Assembly (NCBI RefSeq): GCF_020736845.1
Contig: NZ_JAFFQR010000019.1
Coordinates: 142,395 to 206,394, forward strand
Direction: 5' to 3'
Source of the DNA: Paenibacillus farraposensis
Lineage (GTDB): Bacteria; Bacillota; Bacilli; Paenibacillales; Paenibacillaceae
Length of the DNA: 64,000 nucleotides
Each line of letters begins with the position of its first letter. Position 1 is the stretch's first letter. The position numbers were made by a program, and so were the translations under genes. The notes under the pieces were generated by a model, which had not been told where the DNA came from, did no database searches, and saw only the letters and a program-made list of their open reading frames with translations. This document shows, in pieces, positions 57,804-64,000 of the stretch.

Positions 57804-59894
57804 TCAGTCCTTAACTATATCCACATTTTTGTAATAGTGTTGCAAAATTTTCTTGTAATCATACCCCTGCTCGGCCAAACCGTTGGCTCCCCATTGCGAC
57901 AGGCCCAGTCCGTGACCGTTCCCTTTGCCTGAAAAAATAAAGCTTTGCGTTTTATCAATGACGCGTGCATGGCGATCTCCATTCATAACAATCAGCCCGT
58001 TGTCGCTGAAAGTGTCGCTCCCGGATGCTGACAGTACCTGCGTTCCTTGCGCGCCGCTTACGTGAGATGTAGCCCCATCAGCGCCTAGTACAGTATAACT
58101 GTCGGTACTCGCAATATCAAACAATGTGCTGGGCAATCCCCCCATTGCTGAGCGATACATATCAGGATATTTTACCTTTAAAGGCGACCCGTTGGCCTCA
58201 ACCTCAAGCACACGCCCTGAGGGACCACGTTTGATAACGTCCAGATAATTAATTGAGGATGGCACAGTTCCCGTTACCTTCCCTTGCAGGGATTTAGCAA
58301 TCTGTGCTGATGTAAAAGGTCCCCGCACCCATGCATAGTCTCCGGATTGAGGCACCTTCTCCAACACAATCATCTCTTCACCCGGTTGAACCTTGGCTAT
58401 TGGTGCAACGGTTGATTGGATTTGTGGAATAGGCCGCACATTGGTGTTTTCCGCAGTTACTGTGATTTTGTCTAACCCTGACTCTGTAACACCCTCCAGC
58501 TCCTTGGCATTATCCTCACGAATGTAACCCGTCTTACCGCTGGAGAGAAGTACATGATACCACTGCTGTGCGCCTTTTTGCGCTGAAGCATCTCCCGAAC
58601 TGTCTACACTGGCGAATACTTCACCACTACTGTTCCATACCTCGGAGGCATCTGCGGTTACACCGCCAGCATTTGATGAAAATACGGCTTCGACCACTTT
58701 GCCACCACTTTTAATGACTTCACCAGCCGTCGCATCTACAGCCTCGCTGACATTCGCATGCTCCGAGCTTTTGCCGTTGTAAGCCTGGCTCAATGTCCCA
58801 TCCACTACATTACCGATCTGAAACCGATTGCCTTGGGCAAGTGCATAGCTGCGAGCCGCCACCGCCTGAGCCTTGAGGGCTTCAACCGGCCATGAGGAAT
58901 AGACCTCAGCTCCTACCACGGAATACAAATACTGCTCCAACGGTACTTCATTAACAAGCGCCAGCTGCCCTGACGTCATGCTAACCTCCATATCGCCACG
59001 ATATGTACGCTGTGATCTTTCAACCACTTGAATTCCATTGTTGCCGCCGTTGACCGTCACCTTGCTGTTGTCAGATCCACTCAGCATGTAATGGGACATC
59101 GCCTGCGAGCCTGTTGTTACACCTGCTTCTTGTCTGATTATGAGCCCGGTTTGAGCACTGACTTTAGTTAAATTAAGTTTAGGCTGCTTGTTTTCCAACT
59201 CTGATTTCAAAGCCGCCAGCTTATTGTCATTGCTTTCTTCTCCAACCCACACAGCATACTGACCTCTGGATTGAATCACAGTAAAAGCATCAAAGCCTGC
59301 AGCCGCGATGGTTGCACGAACGAGGTTTGCCTCCTGCTCGCTTCCATAGCTTCCCACAGACCAGTGCATGTTTCCCTTAACCTCAGCCTGCGCTCCGGTT
59401 ACGGAAGAAATTCGCTGCACTGCAGCTTGTGCTGTCTGTTCACTTGCATAGCTTCCCGCATACACCTGATAAACAGAGCTGCCGTTTTTTGAACCTATAA
59501 AAACGGTTGGTTTATCATTAGTCTTTTGCAATGCTTGGGCCGCTTTTATCGCTGTGGCTTCATTGCCTTCAAGAACCTTCACACGATAGCTGTCTACACT
59601 AAAACGAGCTGTATTGTCCGGTAGCCCCAACCAAGCCTGAAAGCTCCCCCCGCTGTTCTGTCCGACACTTAGCCCTCCTGATGATTTCAAGGTTACAGCG
59701 GGAACTGTAGCTTTATATTTGCTGCCTAAATCTGCAAAGATCACTACACGAATATCCTCTTGAGCGGCGGCAGCATGAACACCTAAAGACCAAGGCAGAC
59801 AAGCTGTAGCCAATACCATAATTACTGCTGCCCGTTTGGTCCGGCTCGCCCATGTACCGAAAATGGTTTTTCGGTTCAATGCTTTTTCATTCAT
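57804..59894 (-). CDS. SpoIID/LytB-domain secreted protein with SPOR-like repeats and an SH3-like insert
   Basis: 696 residues from the ATG at 59894 (GGGGAG upstream). Signal peptide at about 20-45 (ending HAAAA). SPOR-like repeats at about 120-235 ([43 protein letters not shown]). The SpoIID core has [31 protein letters not shown] and [17 protein letters not shown], then an inserted SH3-like segment (about 480-535), then [29 protein letters not shown]. SpoIID enzymes are lytic transglycosylases acting on peptidoglycan lacking stem peptides; this one is about twice the size of SpoIID. Which cell-wall process it serves is unknown. Confidence 0.88.
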   Translation of the reverse strand: MNEKALNRKTIFGTWASRTKRAAVIMVLATACLPWSLGVHAAAAQEDIRVVIFADLGSKYKATVPAVTLKSSGGLSVGQNSGGSFQAWLGLPDNTARFSVDSYRVKVLEGNEATAIKAAQALQKTNDKPTVFIGSKNGSSVYQVYAGSYASEQTAQAAVQRISSVTGAQAEVKGNMHWSVGSYGSEQEANLVRATIAAAGFDAFTVIQSRGQYAVWVGEESNDNKLAALKSELENKQPKLNLTKVSAQTGLIIRQEAGVTTGSQAMSHYMLSGSDNSKVTVNGGNNGIQVVERSQRTYRGDMEVSMTSGQLALVNEVPLEQYLYSVVGAEVYSSWPVEALKAQAVAARSYALAQGNRFQIGNVVDGTLSQAYNGKSSEHANVSEAVDATAGEVIKSGGKVVEAVFSSNAGGVTADASEVWNSSGEVFASVDSSGDASAQKGAQQWYHVLLSSGKTGYIREDNAKELEGVTESGLDKITVTAENTNVRPIPQIQSTVAPIAKVQPGEEMIVLEKVPQSGDYAWVRGPFTSAQIAKSLQGKVTGTVPSSINYLDVIKRGPSGRVLEVEANGSPLKVKYPDMYRSAMGGLPSTLFDIASTDSYTVLGADGATSHVSGAQGTQVLSASGSDTFSDNGLIVMNGDRHARVIDKTQSFIFSGKGNGHGLGLSQWGANGLAEQGYDYKKILQHYYKNVDIVKD

Positions 59895-60061
59895 TTCTGG
59901 CTCCCCCAATCTAGCTGTCCAGCATTCTTATTGCATGATTTAACGGGATTTCGACCCTCGTCTGTCCCTTTAAATACATCGGCGGGGCAATCCAAACATT
60001 GAACCCGCACCAATATTACTCACAACTCCTTTTGCATTTAAAAAGGTTACTCTCTTTTCAG

Positions 60062-61069
60062 TCATCGTGGATCTGTTGGCATAGGGATTCCAAGGTGGGC
60101 ATATGCCGCCGGAGTCACCGTCCGTCCCCGAGGTGTCCTTTGTAAAAGCCCAATTTGAAGCAAATATGGCTCATACACATCCTCAATCGTCTGGCTCTCT
60201 TCACCGATCGTTGCCGCAATCGTATCCAATCCCACCGGTCCGCCCCGGAATGAATGGATCATCGATTTAAGCATTTTATGATCAATTTCATCCAGTCCGA
60301 GCGGGTCTATCTGAAGTCGCTTCAGCGCCTCCGCGGCCAGTTCTGAATGAATAATACCGTCTCCGGCAACTTGAGCAAAATCACGCACCCTCTTTAGCAA
60401 TCGGTTTGCAATCCGGGGTGTCCCCCGTGAACGCAATGCGATTTCTTCCGCTGCATCCCCCACAATCTCAATCTCCATAATATCTGCGTTTCGAGATACG
60501 ATGTAGGCCAGCTCGTCTGTCGTATAAAACTCTAACCGACTGATAACACCAAAACGATCACGCAGCGGCGCAGAAAGCAGCCCAGCGCGTGTAGTAGCCC
60601 CTATAAGGGTAAAGGGTGGCAAATCCAGGCGAACCGATCGCGCACTCGGGCCTTTACCAATCATAATGTCCAGTGCAAAATCCTCCATCGCCGGGTACAT
60701 GACTTCCTCCACCGTCCGATGAAGGCGATGGATTTCATCAATGAACAAAACATCACCTTCTTGGAGATTGGTCAGCAGCGCCGCCAAATCTCCGGGTCTT
60801 TCAATCGCAGGCCCTGAAGTGGTACGCAAATTTACTCCCAGTTCATTGGCAATAATGTTGGCGAGGGTCGTCTTACCCAATCCAGGTGGACCGTATAACA
60901 GTACATGATCCAGCGCTTCTTTGCGCATTTTGGCCGCTTCAATGTATATTTTCAAATTATCCTTAACCTGATTCTGCCCGATATATTCATTAAGATAACG
61001 GGGGCGAAGGCTTAGCTCCGCCGACTGGTCTTCCATCATCAAATTGGCGGAAATAATCCGATCTTCCAT
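60062..61069 (-). CDS. ruvB: Holliday junction branch-migration ATPase RuvB
   Basis: 335 residues. Walker [17 protein letters not shown] near residue 60, Walker [11 protein letters not shown], sensor 1 [19 protein letters not shown] with the arginine finger, and the winged helix at the C-terminus ending [21 protein letters not shown] nine bases before the ATG. Downstream of ruvA with a 50-base gap. Confidence 0.98.
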   Translation of the reverse strand: MEDRIISANLMMEDQSAELSLRPRYLNEYIGQNQVKDNLKIYIEAAKMRKEALDHVLLYGPPGLGKTTLANIIANELGVNLRTTSGPAIERPGDLAALLTNLQEGDVLFIDEIHRLHRTVEEVMYPAMEDFALDIMIGKGPSARSVRLDLPPFTLIGATTRAGLLSAPLRDRFGVISRLEFYTTDELAYIVSRNADIMEIEIVGDAAEEIALRSRGTPRIANRLLKRVRDFAQVAGDGIIHSELAAEALKRLQIDPLGLDEIDHKMLKSMIHSFRGGPVGLDTIAATIGEESQTIEDVYEPYLLQIGLLQRTPRGRTVTPAAYAHLGIPMPTDPR

Positions 61070-61119
61070 TTTCCATCGCTCCTCTTTACACCAGACTTCT
61101 GTTAACGGACATCAGCGTC

Positions 61120-61734
61120 CTATCCGGCAAACAACAGCTGCAAAGCCCGTTTCATCAAAATATCGGCAGAATCGTCAGGTTTTGTATCCTTCTTCATTCT
61201 GCTCCATACCTTATCCAGCTCTGCATCTGTATAACCAAGTGCCTTGAGCGCCTCACGCGCCTCGGCCCAATATGAACCTTCGCCCTCTTCCGTGACAGGC
61301 TCTGCAAACAACCCGGTCGCCATCCCCAGCGAGCCGATCCCGTCCAGCTTGTCTTTCAAATCCAAAATCATGCGCTGAGCCGTCTTTTTACCGATGCCCG
61401 GTAATTTGGTGAGAAATGTGATATTTTCCTGATAAATCGCCGTTACCACATGAGCAGGCGTACCGCCTCCCAAAATGCCAAGTGCCACACGCGGTCCAAT
61501 GCCAGATACATCAATCAGTTTTCGGAATAACTGCTGTTCCTCACGGGTTGCAAACCCGAACAACGAAATCGCATCCTCCCTTACATGATGGTGAATGTAA
61601 ATGACCACAGGCCCTTTTGTTTTGGCAAAAGCGTAAGGATTAGGACAGAACACCCGATAGCCTACTCCCTGCACATCCAAAACGACATATTCATTTTCCT
61701 GATGAACCACAGAACCACGCAAGAAATCTATCAT
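61120..61734 (-). CDS. ruvA: Holliday junction DNA-binding subunit RuvA
   Basis: 204 residues. N-terminal OB-fold (MIDFLRGSVVHQENEYVVLDVQGVGYRVF), two helix-hairpin-helix motifs (LIDVSGIGPRVALGIL and LTKLPGIGKKTAQRMIL) and the C-terminal RuvB-contact domain (REALKALGYTDAELDKV). The ATG overlaps the ruvC stop by four bases (ATGA). Confidence 0.98.
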   Translation of the reverse strand: MIDFLRGSVVHQENEYVVLDVQGVGYRVFCPNPYAFAKTKGPVVIYIHHHVREDAISLFGFATREEQQLFRKLIDVSGIGPRVALGILGGGTPAHVVTAIYQENITFLTKLPGIGKKTAQRMILDLKDKLDGIGSLGMATGLFAEPVTEEGEGSYWAEAREALKALGYTDAELDKVWSRMKKDTKPDDSADILMKRALQLLFAG

Positions 61735-62234
61735 TTTCGCAATACCTCATTTAATTTTGAATTTAGTCCATAGGAATGCGCATGACAAATAGCCACCGCC
61801 AAAGCATCCGCTACATCATCCGGCTTAGGCACTGCTTGAAGCTTTAGAAACATTCTAACCATTTCCTGTACCTGCTTCTTCTCCGCCTTGCCATATCCTA
61901 CAATAGCCTGCTTAACCTGCATTGGCGTGTATTCTCCTATGGGGAGATTACGCTGCTTGGCAGCCAATACCAACACACCACGCGCCTGACTTACTGACAT
62001 AGCAGTTGTAACGTTGCGATTAAAAAAAAGCTTTTCCAGCGCTACCGTATCAGGCTTATATTTATCGATTAATTGCAGCATGCCTTCATACACATGAAGC
62101 AGCCGTTCTTCTTCCGGTGTATGGGCCTCTGTCTGGATGCACCCGTACTGCACAGGAACCACCTTATTGCCAATCTTGTCCACAAATCCGAAGCCCACAA
62201 TAGCAATACCCGGATCAATTCCTAGAAAACGCAA
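61731..62234 (-). CDS. ruvC: Holliday junction resolvase RuvC
   Basis: 167 residues, starting at a TTG with GGGGAGAG upstream. The four acidic catalytic residues are visible: Asp7 (LGIDPG), Glu67 (ALEKLF), Asp140 and Asp143 (PDDVADALA). Cuts Holliday junctions symmetrically. Bacillus subtilis has no RuvC and uses RecU; here ruvC is coupled to ruvA and ruvB in the enterobacterial-like order C-A-B. Confidence 0.97.
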   Translation of the reverse strand: MRFLGIDPGIAIVGFGFVDKIGNKVVPVQYGCIQTEAHTPEEERLLHVYEGMLQLIDKYKPDTVALEKLFFNRNVTTAMSVSQARGVLVLAAKQRNLPIGEYTPMQVKQAIVGYGKAEKKQVQEMVRMFLKLQAVPKPDDVADALAVAICHAHSYGLNSKLNEVLRK

Positions 62235-62401
62235 AAAAATCTCTCCCCTACCGCTAAACCATGGCGTTAACTATCCATAAGCAACTTCATACTTAATGCA
62301 TTTATGGCTAAATTCATACAAAGCGAACATATGTGTCGTTCACTCCATTATAACAAAACTTTGCATCTAATAGAGGAAAAAATTTAACCCTGGCTGAAAA
62401 C

Positions 62402-62455
62402 ATAAAAAAAGAGACGTTGCAAGCATTACCTCATCAGTAATACTTTACGTCTCCT
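62402..62455 (-). terminator. Terminator of bofC
   Basis: Minus strand GGAGACGT ... ACGTCTC with an inner ATTAC/GTAAT stem, followed by TTTTTTT; ten bases after the bofC stop. Confidence 0.88.
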
Positions 62456-62464
62456 TGTCTCTCA

Positions 62465-63169
62465 TCAATAGTGATGCTTTAATACTCTCTGTGTTCGTTC
62501 CACCGCAAAATCACTGAAGGTAGAGATTACACTATTGTACTCATTCATATCCTGTACACGGATTCCCTGCTGAAGCTGTTCATATACTCCTTCTGGCAAA
62601 GCCGTCTCCATAGAGTCCACGTCCAACTGAAAAAAAGTTCGTATCACTTTCTCCTTTTTGGGAGGTCCCTCAAATAAAGTGAGCTGTCCATCTTCACTTA
62701 ACCCCATGTAACCGCGCTCTTTACATGCTTCTGATAAATCTTCCACCCTCCGCTCCAGCCACACCTCTCCCTTATTATTCAGACGTCCCTTCCAGTCAGG
62801 ATGTTGCTTCATTAAATTTTCCAGCTGCTGCGAGTTTAGCGTCCCTAAGGAAAGGGTTTCCGTGCCGCACACGTAGCTGGTCAACAGCCGGGTGTTCCGG
62901 CTTATACCCGAAGCACGAATAGTTTGCAATACTTGCATCTGTGAGGAGCGATCTTCAGCTGGGGTTGTGTATGAAGATTCCTCCATATCAACTTGGGCCA
63001 TAACGGCAGTAGCGAGTGGCTGTGACAGTATAGCCTGCATATGACGTGAAAACAGGATGCCCGCTCCTGCAAGCAAACAAGCCATTCCAAAAATGGTACA
63101 GGCCCATATCATTTTTCTCCCTTGTTTCCAACGCCGCTTCATTTGTTTTTTCCAACTTAATCGCTTCAC
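62465..63169 (-). CDS. bofC: BofC (bypass-of-forespore C) family protein
   Basis: 234 residues, GTG start. One membrane/signal segment at about 20-42 after a very basic start (KKQMKRRWKQGRK). TSYVCGTETLSLGTLNSQQLENLMKQHPDW and DLSEACKERGYMGLSEDGQLTLFEGPPKKEKVIRTFFQLDV match BofC. In Bacillus BofC in the intermembrane space slows SpoIVB signalling to pro-sigma-K processing. bofC adjoins ruvAB in Bacillus too. Confidence 0.9.
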   Translation of the reverse strand: MKRLSWKKQMKRRWKQGRKMIWACTIFGMACLLAGAGILFSRHMQAILSQPLATAVMAQVDMEESSYTTPAEDRSSQMQVLQTIRASGISRNTRLLTSYVCGTETLSLGTLNSQQLENLMKQHPDWKGRLNNKGEVWLERRVEDLSEACKERGYMGLSEDGQLTLFEGPPKKEKVIRTFFQLDVDSMETALPEGVYEQLQQGIRVQDMNEYNSVISTFSDFAVERTQRVLKHHY

Positions 63170-63244
63170 AATAATCCCTTCCGTCCCACTTTTTTGTGTT
63201 AGTGTGACCTGGCGATTACTGAATTATACAAAATATATAAATAC

Positions 63245-63275
63245 AAAAAAAAGCCGCTATTACAGCGACTTTCCT
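63245..63275 (-). terminator. Terminator of the tRNA array
   Basis: AAAGTCGCT, GTAAT, AGCGGCTTTTTTTT on the minus strand, right after tRNA-Pro. Confidence 0.88.
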
Positions 63276-63282
63276 TTTTAAA

Positions 63283-63356
63283 TCGGGATGACACGATTTG
63301 AACATGCGACCCCCTGGTCCCAAACCAGGTGCTCTACCAAGCTGAGCTACATCCCG
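63283..63356 (-). tRNA. tRNA-Pro(TGG)
   Basis: Acceptor CGGGATG/CATCCCG, anticodon stem CCTGG/CCAGG, loop TTTGGGA with anticodon TGG. Last gene of the array; CCA is not encoded. Confidence 0.95.
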
Positions 63357-63363
63357 AAATAGA

Positions 63364-63443
63364 TGCCGGTGAGAGGACTCGAACCTCCACGGTTTCCCTC
63401 ACGATTTTGAGTCGCGCGCGTCTGCCAATTCCGCCACACCGGC
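63364..63443 (-). tRNA. tRNA-Leu(CAA)
   Basis: Acceptor GCCGGTG/CACCGGC, anticodon loop CTCAAAA (anticodon CAA), and a short variable arm between the anticodon and T arms. CCA not encoded. Confidence 0.93.
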
Positions 63444-63455
63444 TTATGAAGTTAA

Positions 63456-63532
63456 TGGCGCGCCCTGAGAGATTCGAACTCCCGGCCTTTTGATTCGTAG
63501 TCAAACGCTCTATCCAGCTGAGCTAAGGGCGC
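63456..63532 (-). tRNA. tRNA-Arg(ACG)
   Basis: Acceptor GCGCCCT/AGGGCGC, loop CTACGAA with anticodon ACG (read as ICG after TadA editing). CCA is encoded. Confidence 0.95.
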
Positions 63533-63537
63533 AAATA

Positions 63538-63612
63538 TGGAGCGGACGACGGGAATCGAACCCGCGACCCTCGCCTTGGCAAGGCGATGCTCTACCGCTG
63601 AGCCACGTCCGC
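63538..63612 (-). tRNA. tRNA-Gly(GCC)
   Basis: Acceptor GCGGACG/CGTCCGC, anticodon stem CGCCT, loop with GCC. CCA is encoded. Confidence 0.95.
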
Positions 63613-63645
63613 AATATACGATATTATAACATATCATTTCATGAA

Positions 63646-63721
63646 TGGTGAGCCATGAAGGACTCGAACCTTCGACACCCTGATTAAAAGTCAGGTGCTC
63701 TACCAACTGAGCTAATGGCTC
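63646..63721 (-). tRNA. tRNA-Lys(TTT)
   Basis: Acceptor GAGCCAT/ATGGCTC, loop CTTTTAA with anticodon TTT. CCA is encoded. A substrate for MnmA in the same window. Confidence 0.95.
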
Positions 63722-63738
63722 CCAACAGGGTATATAAA

Positions 63739-63815
63739 TGGCGGAACTGACGGGATTCGAACCCGCGATCTCCTGCGTGACAGGCAGGCATGTTAGGCCT
63801 CTACACCATAGTTAC
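63739..63815 (-). tRNA. tRNA-Asp(GTC) with a mismatched acceptor stem
   Basis: Anticodon stem CCTGC/GCAGG with loop CTGTCAC (GTC), T arm GCGGG TTCGAAT CCCGT, CCA encoded. The acceptor strands GTAACTA and CAGTTCC give two mismatches, 2:71 (T-C) and 7:66 (A-C). The rest is standard. It is the target class for Tgt/QueA (GUN anticodon). Confidence 0.85.
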
Positions 63816-63839
63816 AGAGGCATTTCCATTGGGAAATAA

Positions 63840-63913
<74 letters not shown>

Positions 63914-63932
63914 ACATTAAAAGTAATATGAA

Positions 63933-64000
63933 TGGTGGAGGCTGAGGGGATCGAACCCCCGACCCTCTGCTTGTAAGGCAGATGCTCTCCCAGCTGAGCT
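63933..64000 (-). tRNA. tRNA-Val(TAC), partial at window end
   Basis: T arm, anticodon stem CTGCC/ with loop CTTACAA (TAC), and encoded CCA are inside the window; the 5' acceptor strand is cut by the window edge. The first visible gene of the array in transcription order. Confidence 0.93.

Overview
The window looks like a chromosome segment of a spore-forming, low-to-mid GC Gram-positive, most likely Paenibacillus (inference). The reasons are: sporulation genes spoVB, bofC and a SpoIID-type gene; T-box leaders on alaS and hisS-aspS; frequent TTG/GTG starts with strong AGGAGG-type ribosome sites; and a gene order close to the Bacillus yrzB-yqgF-yrzL-alaS ... rarA-tcdA-aspS-hisS-dtd-rel-apt-recJ-secDF-comN-spoVB-yajC-tgt-queA-ruvBA-bofC chromosome core. 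RuvC is present, which Bacillus subtilis lacks. Nearly all core genes lie on the minus strand.

Layout. 1-4.1 kb: DUF1292 protein (partial), ruvX, ireB-like and alaS with a T-box. 4.1-10.4 kb: an AI-2E-family permease, a divergent chemoreceptor with a sigma-D-like promoter, a zinc-ribbon protein, a PRC-barrel protein, cysteine desulfurase and CymR-like Rrf2 regulator. 10.6-15.7 kb: mnmA, a broken IS30 transposase, a PPK2 polyphosphate kinase, a tandem pair of fluoride channels and rarA. 15.9-35.0 kb is an accessory block placed between rarA and tcdA, which are neighbours in Bacillus: a HelD-type ATPase, a complete citrate fermentation cluster (sensor kinase, citD-citE-citF, malic-enzyme-type decarboxylase, citC, citX, citG, and a separate 2-hydroxycarboxylate transporter), an ArsR regulator with an MFS pump, an orphan response regulator, an ABC exporter and a purine permease. 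35.1-63.2 kb returns to the core: tcdA, aspS, hisS, dtd, rel, uraA, apt, recJ, a CDF-like protein, secF, secD, comN, spoVB, DUF421, yrzE-like, yajC, tgt, queA, a long SpoIID-like protein, ruvB, ruvA, ruvC and bofC. 63.28-64.0 kb is a minus-strand tRNA array (Val, fMet, Asp, Lys, Gly, Arg, Leu, Pro) ending in a terminator.

The citrate cluster reads as a full anaerobic citrate route: CitS-type carrier imports citrate; CitDEF cleaves it to acetate and oxaloacetate; CitC, CitG and CitX make and attach the acyl-carrier prosthetic group; and the malic-enzyme-like protein probably decarboxylates oxaloacetate to pyruvate, since no membrane oxaloacetate decarboxylase genes are seen. The operon is headed by a hybrid sensor kinase that has a receiver domain but no DNA-binding output. 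A 37-base element with a -10-like TACAAT is shared (30 of 37 positions) by the promoter regions of this operon and of the transporter gene, and marks them as a co-regulated pair. This is the most interesting regulatory signal in the window.

No CRISPR array, phage or complete insertion sequence was seen. Starts were chosen by ribosome-binding-site spacing and family N-termini, so many differ from the longest open frame.
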